This document shows, in pieces, positions 8,693 through 18,001 of a stretch of 64,000 bases of DNA. The notes below the pieces were generated by a model, which was not told the DNA's origin, made no database searches, and saw nothing but the letters and a program-made list of their open reading frames with translations. Source of the DNA: JAAFIP01 sp963775085. Its GTDB lineage: Bacteria; Pseudomonadota; Gammaproteobacteria; Burkholderiales; Burkholderiaceae_C. The stretch covers positions 62,001 to 126,000 of the forward strand of contig CAVZHO010000003.1 in NCBI GenBank assembly GCA_963775085.1, read 5' to 3'. The position numbers and the translations under genes were made by a program. The stretch's first letter is position 1. Each line of letters begins with the position of its first letter.

Positions 8693-8721
8693 GGTGTGCT
8701 GCAAGATGTTTGCAGCACACC
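8693..8721 (+). promoter_or_regulatory. Perfect hairpin between tRNA-Thr and tuf
   Basis: GGTGTGCTGCA and its exact complement TGCAGCACACC enclose a 7-nt loop. No U-run follows, so it is more likely a processing or mRNA-stabilising structure separating the tRNAs from the tuf message than a full terminator. Confidence 0.6.
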
Positions 8722-8776
8722 TTTAAATGTAGTAGTTGAATTCGTTTGTTCATCGTTTAAATTTCGGAGCAATAAA

Positions 8777-9968
<1,192 letters not shown>

Positions 9969-9976
9969 GTTTTTCT

Positions 9977-10052
9977 AGGGGCGTAGCTCAATTGGCAGAG
10001 TGTCGGTCTCCAAAACCGAAGGTTGGGGGTTCGATGCCCTCCGCCCCTGCCA
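9977..10052 (+). tRNA. tRNA-Trp (CCA)
   Basis: 76-nt tRNA. AGGGGCG pairs with CGCCCCT, anticodon CCA lies in CTCCAAA, the T-arm is GGGGTTCGATGCCC, and the terminal CCA is encoded. Located between tuf and secE as in most Beta- and Gammaproteobacteria. Confidence 0.97.
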
Positions 10053-10092
10053 CTGAACAGGTTCTCAAAAACCTGTCGGTGGAATGAATTAA

Positions 10093-10120
10093 AAGCCCGT
10101 CCATGTGTGACGGGCTTGTC
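10093..10120 (+). terminator. Terminator-like hairpin upstream of secE
   Basis: AAGCCCGTC / GACGGGCTT is a perfect 9-bp stem with a 7-nt loop, followed by gtctgtct, which is not a clean T-run. A weaker hairpin (acaggtt/aacctgt) lies just before it. Probably partial termination between the tRNA-tuf and secE-nusG transcripts. Confidence 0.55.
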
Positions 10121-10176
10121 TGTCTCAAGTGGTAGTGAATTTTAAGAGGCCAAGCAATTGGTTTTGATGGCAAAAA

Positions 10177-10560
10177 ATGGCAACACAGCAAGTTGAAACC
10201 GTAAATACAAGCGCCGACAAGGCCAAACTCGGCATCGCCGGCTTGCTCGTGATCGGCGCTGTGGTGGGCTTTTACCTGCTCAGCAAACAGGGCTCGTTGG
10301 TGCAGTGGGCAGCTTTGCTCGTGGGTCTGGGTGCGGCTGTAGTGATGTTTATGACTTCCGAGTCGGGCAAGCAATTTGCTGCTTTTGGCCAGGACGCTTG
10401 GCGCGAAGCCAAAAAAGTAGTCTGGCCCAGCCGCAAAGAAGCCATCCAGATGACTGCCTATGTGTTTGGCTTTGTCGTGATCATGGCGATTTTTCTGTGG
10501 ACAACGGATAAATTGCTCGAGTGGGCCATTTTTGATCTGTTTTTAGGCTGGAGAAAATAA
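10177..10560 (+). CDS. secE: Preprotein translocase subunit SecE
   Basis: 127 aa, the long three-helix form seen in E. coli. Hydrophobic spans lie at about residues 18-36, 43-60 and 93-113. The conserved cytoplasmic segment before the last helix (EAKKVVWPSRKEA) is the SecE signature. It clamps SecY in the inner membrane protein-conducting channel. Its stop TAA shares one base with the nusG ATG, so the two are translationally coupled. Confidence 0.97.
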   Translation: MATQQVETVNTSADKAKLGIAGLLVIGAVVGFYLLSKQGSLVQWAALLVGLGAAVVMFMTSESGKQFAAFGQDAWREAKKVVWPSRKEAIQMTAYVFGFVVIMAIFLWTTDKLLEWAIFDLFLGWRK

Positions 10561-11156
10561 TGTCGCAATTGCACGCTGTGGTGGAGTCCGCCGAGTCTGC
10601 TATGCAGGCAGCTCCTGCAAACCCGGATTTGCGTTGGTACGTAGTGCACGCTTACTCCGGCATGGAGAAAGCGGTGGAACGCAACATCCAGGAAGGCATA
10701 GCCCGTACCGGCATGCAAAGCAAGTTCGGTCGTATCTTGGTGCCCACTGAAGAAGTGGTCGAGATGAAAAACGGCCAACGCAAGACGACCGAGCGCAAGT
10801 TCTTTCCCGGCTATGTGCTGGTAGAGATGATCATGGACGACGAGACCTGGCATTTGGTGAAGCACACCAACAAAGTGACGGGTTTTGTCGGCGGTGCTAA
10901 AAATCGCCCCTCGCCAATTTCTGAGGCAGACGTGCAAAAAATCGTCAGCCAGATGCAAGAGGGCACCGAGAAGCCTCGCCATAAGGTGGAGTTTATGGTG
11001 GGTGAATTTGTGCGCGTCAAAGACGGCCCGTTCACCGACTTCAATGGCTCCATCGAAGAAGTGAACTACGAAAAGAACAAAGTGCGTGTGTCGGTGACCA
11101 TTTTTGGTCGCGCCACGCCGGTCGAGCTGGAATTCAGTCAGATCGAAAAGACCTGA
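10560..11156 (+). CDS. nusG: Transcription termination/antitermination factor NusG
   Basis: 198 aa. The N-terminal NGN domain (RWYVVHAYSGMEKAVERNI ... FFPGYVLVEM) binds RNA polymerase, and the C-terminal KOW domain (GEFVRVKDGPFTDFNGSIEE) contacts Rho or ribosomal S10. Length is usual for Betaproteobacteria. It overlaps secE by one base. After its stop, a GTAGAG/CTCTAC hairpin within about 11157-11187 lies in the leader of rplK. Confidence 0.97.
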   Translation: MSQLHAVVESAESAMQAAPANPDLRWYVVHAYSGMEKAVERNIQEGIARTGMQSKFGRILVPTEEVVEMKNGQRKTTERKFFPGYVLVEMIMDDETWHLVKHTNKVTGFVGGAKNRPSPISEADVQKIVSQMQEGTEKPRHKVEFMVGEFVRVKDGPFTDFNGSIEEVNYEKNKVRVSVTIFGRATPVELEFSQIEKT

Positions 11157-11264
11157 AGTAGAGAATATTCGCGTCTTTCGACTCTACGCGAAACAAGCCC
11201 AAAGAGTTGTTAACCCCGGGGAGCTGATTGAACACCAGCGTTTGTACCCGTAAGGAGTAAAGTC

Positions 11265-11696
11265 ATGGCGAAAAAAATCGTCGGCTTCATCAAGCTGCAA
11301 GTGCCAGCCGGTAAAGCCAATCCCTCGCCGCCTATCGGCCCTGCACTGGGTCAACGCGGTTTGAACATCATGGAGTTCTGCAAGGCGTTTAACGCGCAGA
11401 CCCAAGGCGTTGAGCCCGGTCTGCCGTTGCCCGTGGTGATCACGGCTTTTGCAGACAAGAGCTTCACCTTCATCATCAAAACGCCGCCTGCGACCGTGTT
11501 GATCAAGAAGGCCATCAAGCTGGACAAGGGTTCGCCCACGGCGCACAGCGTCAAGGTCGGCAAGATCACCCGCGCACAGTTGGAAGAAATTGCCAAGACA
11601 AAAATGAAAGACATGAACGCTGCCAGCGTTGATGCTGCAATACGCACGTTGGCCGGCTCTGCCCGCTCGATGGGTGTGACGGTGGAGGGCCTGTAA
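11265..11696 (+). CDS. rplK: 50S ribosomal protein L11
   Basis: 143 aa, standard length. Begins MAKKIVGFIKLQVPAGKANPSPPIGPALGQRG, the conserved proline-rich hinge of L11, which with 23S rRNA forms the GTPase-associated centre. TAAGGAG lies upstream of the ATG. It is 2 bp from rplA, forming the usual L11-L1 pair that L1 represses at the mRNA level in related bacteria. Confidence 0.98.
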   Translation: MAKKIVGFIKLQVPAGKANPSPPIGPALGQRGLNIMEFCKAFNAQTQGVEPGLPLPVVITAFADKSFTFIIKTPPATVLIKKAIKLDKGSPTAHSVKVGKITRAQLEEIAKTKMKDMNAASVDAAIRTLAGSARSMGVTVEGL

Positions 11697-11698
11697 CC

Positions 11699-12394
11699 AT
11701 GGCACAACTAACTAAAAAACAAAAAACCTACGCCGGTAAAATCGACAGCAACAAGCTGTACCCGATTGGCGATGCACTCAAGATGGTGCAACAGTACGCT
11801 ACTGCCAAATTCGATGAATCTATCGACGTGGCGGTGCAGCTGGGCATTGATGCTAAAAAATCCGACCAAGTGGTGCGCGGCGCTGTTGTGTTGCCTAACG
11901 GCACCGGCAAGACCAAGCGCGTAGCCGTGTTTGCCCAGGGTGCCAAGGCTGAAGAAGCCAAAGCTGCTGGTGCAGATATCGTGGGTATGGACGATTTGGC
12001 CGCCATGGTCAAAGCTGGCAATATGCCTTTTGACGTGGTGATTGCTGCGCCAGACGCTATGCGTGTGGTCGGTACTCTCGGCCAAATTCTGGGCCCCCGT
12101 GGTTTGATGCCTAACCCTAAAGTCGGTACGGTAACCCCTGACGTGGCAACGGCTGTGAAGAACGCTAAAGCCGGCCAGGTGCAGTTCCGTGTTGACAAGG
12201 CCGGTATTGTGCATTCCACGATTGGTCGTCGTTCGTTTGACGCTGCCAAGCTGCAAGGTAACTTGGCTGCTTTGGTCGATGCTTTGAACAAGTCCAAGCC
12301 TGCGTCAAGCAAGGGTGTGTACTTGCGCAAAGTAGCCGTCTCGTCCACCATGGGCGTGGGTGTGCGCGTAGACACCCAGACCTTGTTGGCATAA
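11699..12394 (+). CDS. rplA: 50S ribosomal protein L1
   Basis: 231 aa, standard length. Shows FDESIDVAVQLGIDAKKSDQ, the central GRILGPRGLMPNPK-type signature (ILGPRGLMPNPKVGTV) and a C-terminal STMGVGVRVD. L1 forms the mobile stalk at the E site and represses its own operon. It starts 2 bp after rplK. Confidence 0.98.
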   Translation: MAQLTKKQKTYAGKIDSNKLYPIGDALKMVQQYATAKFDESIDVAVQLGIDAKKSDQVVRGAVVLPNGTGKTKRVAVFAQGAKAEEAKAAGADIVGMDDLAAMVKAGNMPFDVVIAAPDAMRVVGTLGQILGPRGLMPNPKVGTVTPDVATAVKNAKAGQVQFRVDKAGIVHSTIGRRSFDAAKLQGNLAALVDALNKSKPASSKGVYLRKVAVSSTMGVGVRVDTQTLLA

Positions 12395-12662
12395 GAAAAT
12401 TAAGAGGCGGCAGTTAGCTCTTCCGCCTCTTGAGTGGTGGGCTGAAAGTACAGCGTGTCTCCGGACTGCAATGGGCTTTCAGGTCATCCAAGACCGTTGG
12501 TGTTGTGGGGTGCAAACCGCATAACTTAATACTTCAACCAACGCAGATGGCGGTCCCGCTGGAAAAGGTTAAACCCTAGAACAGTTGATCGCTGAAGATG
12601 GGCGCAGATGGGTAAGCAGGTTTTTAAACCACTTCAAAATTTGCAAATTAAGGAGAAAAACT
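12395..12662 (+). promoter_or_regulatory. rplA-rplJ spacer: attenuator hairpin and probable L10 leader
   Basis: The spacer begins with a strong hairpin, AAGAGGCGG / CCGCCTCTT (about 12401-12432), without a T-run, which could cause partial termination after rplA. The rest, about 220 nt, lies where the structured L10 leader that binds L10(L12)4 is found in other proteobacteria. It has several short complementary blocks, but I could not fold it reliably by eye. Confidence 0.55.
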
Positions 12663-13157
12663 TTGAGTCTCAACCGCAGTGAGAAACAAGCCGTCATTGA
12701 TGAAGTGACCGGCCTCGCCGCAAAAGCTCAAACGCTCGTGATGGCGGAATACCGTGGTATCACGGTCGCTGACATGACCAAGTTGCGTGTGGATGCGCGT
12801 AGCAAAGGCGTAACGCTCAGTGTGTTGAAAAACACACTGGCTCGCCGTGCTATGACGGGAAGCAGCTTCGCGGTAGTGTCCGACCAGATGACTGGTCCGC
12901 TGATCTATGGCTTTTCTTCCGATGCAGTGTCCGCCGCGAAAGTGGTGGCTGACTTCGCAAAAACCAATGACAAGTTGGTGATTCGCGGTGGTGCATACGG
13001 TGGCAAGGCTTTGGACGTGAACGGCGTTAAGCAGTTGGCCAACATCCCTTCGCGAGAAGTGTTGCTGGCGCAAATTTGCGGCTTGTTGCAATCGCCTATG
13101 TCGCGTACAGCACGTGTGCTGCATGCCTTGGCTGAAAAGAAAGGTGTGGCGGCTTAA
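12663..13157 (+). CDS. rplJ: 50S ribosomal protein L10
   Basis: 164 aa from a TTG start at 12663, chosen because AAGGAG at 12650-12655 is at ideal spacing and the protein then begins MSLNRSEKQAVIDE as in relatives; the longer open frame from 12585 runs through the leader. L10 anchors the L7/L12 dimers at the ribosomal stalk (MAEYRGITVADMTKLR is conserved). The rare start codon may help limit expression in addition to leader-based autoregulation. Confidence 0.95.
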   Translation: MSLNRSEKQAVIDEVTGLAAKAQTLVMAEYRGITVADMTKLRVDARSKGVTLSVLKNTLARRAMTGSSFAVVSDQMTGPLIYGFSSDAVSAAKVVADFAKTNDKLVIRGGAYGGKALDVNGVKQLANIPSREVLLAQICGLLQSPMSRTARVLHALAEKKGVAA

Positions 13158-13203
13158 TTGGCTGACGCATCCGATCAACTGAAAAACTTTTAGGAAATTA
13201 AAA

Positions 13204-13581
13204 ATGGCATTCGATAAAGACGCATTTTTGACCGCACTCGATAGCATGACGGTCATGGAACTCAACGATTTGGTGAAAGCCATCGAAGAGAAATTTGGTG
13301 TAAGCGCTGCAGCTATGGCTGCACCTGCCGGCGCTGGTGGTGGCGGTGCTGCCGCTGCTGCTGAAGAGAAGACCGAGTTCAACGTGATGTTGCTCGAGAC
13401 TGGCGCGAACAAAGTGTCCGTGATTAAAGCAGTGCGCGAAATCACCGGCTTGGGCTTGAAAGAAGCCAAAGACCTGGTCGACGCAGCTCCTAAGGCTGTC
13501 AAAGAAGGCATGCCTAAAGCCGACGCAGAAGCAGCCAAGAAGAAGCTGGAAGAAGCTGGCGCCAAGGCGGAACTCAAGTAA
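13204..13581 (+). CDS. rplL: 50S ribosomal protein L7/L12
   Basis: 125 aa. N-terminal dimerisation domain, an Ala/Gly-rich hinge (about residues 37-55: AAAMAAPAGAGGGGAAAAA) and the C-terminal domain that recruits translation factors (VIKAVREITGLGLKEAKDLVDAAPK). It is 46 bp after rplJ with AGGAAA upstream of the ATG. Confidence 0.98.
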   Translation: MAFDKDAFLTALDSMTVMELNDLVKAIEEKFGVSAAAMAAPAGAGGGGAAAAAEEKTEFNVMLLETGANKVSVIKAVREITGLGLKEAKDLVDAAPKAVKEGMPKADAEAAKKKLEEAGAKAELK

Positions 13582-13596
13582 TTGGGTGCTGTGTCC

Positions 13597-13629
13597 AAGG
13601 CTGGAGTCCCTCAAAAGGTCTCCAGCCTT
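13597..13629 (+). terminator. Attenuator hairpin between rplL and rpoB
   Basis: AAGGCTGGAG / CTCCAGCCTT, a perfect 10-bp stem with a 13-nt loop followed by tagttcttg. In E. coli a leaky terminator at the same place makes rpoBC expression a fraction of ribosomal protein expression; position and shape support the same role here. Confidence 0.7.
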
Positions 13630-13855
13630 TAGTTCTTGTATGGCGACATACAAGAGGGCACAGAAAAGTATCGCAGGGGCGATATTTTTCTGTGTTCTCT
13701 GACGTGACTGCAGAGACATTCTTGGTTCGAGCGCTGTGCAATGCGGCGCTGTCCGCCAACGGTTGGTAGTGGCCAACCGCCAAGGTTCGTAATGCCTGTG
13801 ATGGGTATTGCAAACATGTCAGTCGCCTTTAGACCTCACCACACACGGAGATCTC

Positions 13856-16800
13856 ATGGCCAACGCTACAAGCTATTCTTATACCGAACGCAAGCGCATC
13901 CGAAAAAGTTTCGGCACGCGCGACGAAGTTCTTGCTATTCCATATTTGCTGCAAATGCAAAAAGACGCATATACCGTCTTCCTGCAAGCTGGCATCCCAC
14001 CGCAAAAACGCATTGACGAGGGTCTGCAAGCCGCATTTACCGCCGCTTTCCCTATAGTTTCGCACAATGGTTTTGTCGAGATGAAATTCCTGGAGTACAA
14101 CCTGGCCAAGCCCGCATTTGATGTGCGCGAATGCCAGACTCGGGGCCTAACATTTGGCTCGGCCGTGCGCGCCCGCGTTCAGCTCATCATCTATGACCGC
14201 GAGTCGTCCACGCCGCAGTCCAAGGTGGTCAAAGAAGTCAAAGAGCAAGAAGTCTACATGGGCGAAGTCCCTTTGATGACCGACAAAGGCTCGTTCATCA
14301 TCAACGGTACCGAGCGCGTGATTGTGTCCCAGCTGCACCGCTCACCGGGTGTGTTCTTTGAACACGACAAGGGCAAGACGCACAGCTCGGGAAAACTGTT
14401 GTTCTCGGCACGAATTATTCCGTACCGTGGTTCCTGGCTCGATTTTGAATTCGACCCGAAAGACATCCTGTACTTCCGCGTTGACCGCCGCCGCAAGATG
14501 CCGGTGACGATCTTGCTCAAAGCCATCGGCATGAATCCTGAGTCGATTCTGGCTAACTTCTTTGTGTTCGACAACTTCCGTCTGATGGACAGCGGCGCGC
14601 AGATGGAGTTTGTGTCTGAACGTCTGCGTGGTGAGGTAGCCCGCTTTGACGTGACTGACAAAGCCGGCAATGTGGTGGTGGCAAAAGACAAGCGCGTGAC
14701 CGCGCGCCACACCCGCGAGCTGGAGCAGTCCAAAACCACGCATATCAGCGTGCCAGAAGACTTTTTAGTAGGCCGTGTGATCGCCCGCAATATTGTGGAT
14801 GCAGACACCGGCGAAATCATTGCCAAGGCCAACGAAGAGTTGACCGAAGTGTTGCTCAAGAAGCTGCGCACCTCGGGTGTTAAAGACCTGCAATGCATCT
14901 ACACCAACGAACTCGATCAGGGCGCGTACATGTCGCAAACCCTGCGCGTGGACGAAACGGTAGACGACTTTGCTGCCCGCGTAGCCATCTACCGCATGAT
15001 GCGCCCCGGCGAACCGCCGACGGAAGATGCCGTGCAGGCATTGTTCCACCGCCTGTTCTACAACCCGGACACGTACGATCTGTCGCGCGTAGGCCGTATG
15101 AAGTTCAACGCCAAGGTCGGCCGTGCAGAGTCCACCGGTGACATGGTGTTGTCTAACGAAGACATCTTGTCGGTTGTGAAAATTTTGGTTGATTTGCGTA
15201 ATGGCCGCGGTGAAGTGGACGATATCGACCACCTGGGTAACCGCCGCGTGCGTTGCGTGGGCGAGCTGGCCGAGAACCAGTACCGCACCGGCTTGGCACG
15301 TATTGAAAAAGCCGTGAAAGAGCGTTTGGGTCAGGCCGAGCAAGAGCCACTCATGCCGCATGACTTGATCAACAGCAAGCCGATTTCTGCGGCACTCAAA
15401 GAGTTCTTTGGCGCCTCACAGTTGTCGCAGTTTATGGATCAAACCAACCCGCTGTCTGAGATCACGCACAAGCGTCGTGTCTCGGCTCTTGGCCCCGGTG
15501 GTTTGACCCGTGAGCGTGCTGGCTTTGAAGTGCGTGACGTGCACGTGACACATTATGGCCGTGTATGCCCGATTGAAACGCCAGAAGGCCCCAACATCGG
15601 TCTGATCAACTCATTGGCTTTGTATGCGCGTTTGAACGAGTACGGCTTTATCGAAACCCCGTATCGGCGCGTGAAGGAAAGCAAAGTCACCAGTGAGATT
15701 GACTACCTGTCGGCGATTGAAGAAGGCAAGTACGTGATTGCGCAGGCCAACACCGTGCTCGACAAAAACGGCGTGCTGACGGGCGAGCTGATTTCTGCCC
15801 GCGATAAAGGCGAATCCGTCTTGGTCGGCGCTGAAGCCATCCAGTACATGGACGTATCTCCCTCGCAAATCGTGTCGGTGGCCGCTTCTTTGGTGCCCTT
15901 CCTGGAGCACGATGATGCCAACCGCGCCTTGATGGGTGCCAACATGCAGCGCCAGGCTGTGCCAATCCTGCGTCCTGAAAAAGCGCTGGTCGGCACCGGC
16001 ATTGAGCGCGTATCAGCCATCGACTCGGGCACCGTGGTCACAGCAACCCGCGGTGGTGTAGTGGACTATGTGGACGCTACCCGTATCGTGGTGCGCGTGA
16101 ACGACAAAGAAGCACAGGCCGGTGAAGTGGGTGTAGACATCTACAACCTGATCAAATACCAGCGTTCTAACCAGAATACCAATATTCATCAGCGTCCTAT
16201 CGTCCAGCGTGGCGACAAGATTTCCAAGGGTGATGTGGTGGCGGACGGCGCATCGACCGACTTGGGTGAGCTGGCCTTGGGCCAGAACATGCTGGTTGCC
16301 TTCATGCCATGGAACGGCTACAACTTTGAAGATTCAATTTTGATCAGTGAGCGCGTGGTATCGGAGGACCGCTACACCTCAATCCATATCGAAGAACTCG
16401 TGGTGATGGCGCGCGACACCAAACTGGGTGCTGAAGAGATTACCCGCGACATTCCTAACCTGTCTGAGCAGCAGCTCAACCGTTTGGATGAGTCGGGCAT
16501 TATCTATGTGGGTGCTGAAGTGCAGCCCGGCGATACGCTGGTAGGCAAAGTGACACCCAAAGGTGAAACTACGCTGACCCCAGAGGAAAAACTGCTGCGC
16601 GCCATCTTTGGTGAAAAAGCCAGTGATGTAAAAGACACTTCGCTACGTGTAGACCAAGGCTCGCAAGGCACCGTGATCGACGTGCAGGTGTTTACCCGCG
16701 AAGGCATCGTGCGTGACAAGCGTGCGCAGCAAATTATTGACGACGAACTCAAACGCTTCCGTTTGGATTTGAATGATCAGTTGCGTATTGTTGAAGCCGA

Positions 16801-17980
16801 TGCGTTTGACCGTATCGCCAAATTACTGGACGGTAAAGTCGCCAACGGCGGCCCCGCCAAGCTGGCAAAAGGCAGCAAGATCGACAAGGCCTATCTGGCC
16901 TCTGTGGAGAAGTACCATTGGTTTGATGTGCGTCCCGCCGATGATGAAGTGGCTTCACAGCTGGAGTCCATCAAGAACTCATTGGAGCAAACCCGCCACA
17001 GTTTTGATCTCGCATTCGAAGAAAAGCGTAAGAAGCTCACCCAAGGTGATGAACTGCCAGCAGGCGTGCTCAAGATGGTCAAGGTCTACTTGGCAGTCAA
17101 GCGCCGCTTGCAGCCCGGTGACAAGATGGCCGGCCGCCACGGCAACAAAGGGGTGGTTTCGAAAATAGTTCCGGTCGAAGACATGCCCTACATGGCTGAC
17201 GGCACGCCTTGCGACATCGTGCTCAATCCGCTGGGCGTGCCTTCGCGCATGAACGTGGGCCAGGTGCTGGAAGTGCACTTGGGCTGGGCAGGCAAAGGCA
17301 TTGGCCAACGCATTGGCGACATGCTGCAAGCCGAAGCCAAAGCGGCAGAGCTGCGCAAGTACCTGGAAGGCGTGTACAACGCATCGGGCCGCAAAGAAGA
17401 CCTGAGCAAATTGGCTGACGGTGAAGTCATTAGCATGGCGCAAAACCTCTCCAGCGGAATGACCTTTGCAACCCCGGTGTTTGACGGCGCGTCTGAAGAA
17501 GAGATTCGCGCGATGTTGAAACTGGGTTACCCAGACGCAGTGGCCAAAATCAAGGGCCTCACGGCTACCCGTACACAGGCGAATCTGTTTGATGGTCGTA
17601 CGGGCGACCAGTTTGAGCGCCCTGTGACGGTGGGCTACATGCATGTACTGAAGTTGCACCACCTGGTGGATGACAAGATGCACGCGCGCTCTACCGGGCC
17701 CTACAGCTTGGTGACGCAGCAGCCACTGGGCGGCAAGGCGCAGTTTGGTGGTCAACGTTTCGGCGAGATGGAGGTGTGGGCGCTGGAAGCCTACGGTGCT
17801 TCGTACACGCTGCAAGAGATGTTGACGGTCAAGTCCGACGACGTGCAAGGCCGTACCAAAGTGTACGAAAGCATTGTCAAGGGCGAGCACACCATCACGG
17901 CAGGTATGCCAGAGTCGTTCAACGTACTGGTCAAGGAAATTCGTTCCTTGGGCCTGGACATTGAACTCGAACGTTCTTAA
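13856..17980 (+). CDS. rpoB: DNA-directed RNA polymerase subunit beta
   Basis: 1374 aa from the ATG at 13856 (GGAG five bases upstream; protein starts MANATSYSYTERKRIRKSFG). An in-frame ATG 48 bp upstream lacks a ribosome site. The rifampicin region reads SQLSQFMDQTNPLSEITHKRR then SALGPGG, with the wild-type Asp, His and Ser at the positions most often mutated in resistance. The conserved GDKMAGRHGNKG segment near the C-terminal third, which lines the active centre, is intact. Standard length for Burkholderiales. Confidence 0.98.
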   Translation: MANATSYSYTERKRIRKSFGTRDEVLAIPYLLQMQKDAYTVFLQAGIPPQKRIDEGLQAAFTAAFPIVSHNGFVEMKFLEYNLAKPAFDVRECQTRGLTFGSAVRARVQLIIYDRESSTPQSKVVKEVKEQEVYMGEVPLMTDKGSFIINGTERVIVSQLHRSPGVFFEHDKGKTHSSGKLLFSARIIPYRGSWLDFEFDPKDILYFRVDRRRKMPVTILLKAIGMNPESILANFFVFDNFRLMDSGAQMEFVSERLRGEVARFDVTDKAGNVVVAKDKRVTARHTRELEQSKTTHISVPEDFLVGRVIARNIVDADTGEIIAKANEELTEVLLKKLRTSGVKDLQCIYTNELDQGAYMSQTLRVDETVDDFAARVAIYRMMRPGEPPTEDAVQALFHRLFYNPDTYDLSRVGRMKFNAKVGRAESTGDMVLSNEDILSVVKILVDLRNGRGEVDDIDHLGNRRVRCVGELAENQYRTGLARIEKAVKERLGQAEQEPLMPHDLINSKPISAALKEFFGASQLSQFMDQTNPLSEITHKRRVSALGPGGLTRERAGFEVRDVHVTHYGRVCPIETPEGPNIGLINSLALYARLNEYGFIETPYRRVKESKVTSEIDYLSAIEEGKYVIAQANTVLDKNGVLTGELISARDKGESVLVGAEAIQYMDVSPSQIVSVAASLVPFLEHDDANRALMGANMQRQAVPILRPEKALVGTGIERVSAIDSGTVVTATRGGVVDYVDATRIVVRVNDKEAQAGEVGVDIYNLIKYQRSNQNTNIHQRPIVQRGDKISKGDVVADGASTDLGELALGQNMLVAFMPWNGYNFEDSILISERVVSEDRYTSIHIEELVVMARDTKLGAEEITRDIPNLSEQQLNRLDESGIIYVGAEVQPGDTLVGKVTPKGETTLTPEEKLLRAIFGEKASDVKDTSLRVDQGSQGTVIDVQVFTREGIVRDKRAQQIIDDELKRFRLDLNDQLRIVEADAFDRIAKLLDGKVANGGPAKLAKGSKIDKAYLASVEKYHWFDVRPADDEVASQLESIKNSLEQTRHSFDLAFEEKRKKLTQGDELPAGVLKMVKVYLAVKRRLQPGDKMAGRHGNKGVVSKIVPVEDMPYMADGTPCDIVLNPLGVPSRMNVGQVLEVHLGWAGKGIGQRIGDMLQAEAKAAELRKYLEGVYNASGRKEDLSKLADGEVISMAQNLSSGMTFATPVFDGASEEEIRAMLKLGYPDAVAKIKGLTATRTQANLFDGRTGDQFERPVTVGYMHVLKLHHLVDDKMHARSTGPYSLVTQQPLGGKAQFGGQRFGEMEVWALEAYGASYTLQEMLTVKSDDVQGRTKVYESIVKGEHTITAGMPESFNVLVKEIRSLGLDIELERS

Positions 17981-18001
17981 TTCAGAAGGGAAAGAATCGC
18001 T

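Noticed and set aside
10093..10120. Strong rho-independent terminator before secE
   Set aside because: The hairpin is good but the following sequence is not a T-run, so only partial termination is proposed.
13808..13855. Upstream in-frame start for rpoB
   Set aside because: No ribosome site, and the extra 16 residues do not match RpoB; the ATG at 13856 has GGAG and the expected N-terminus.
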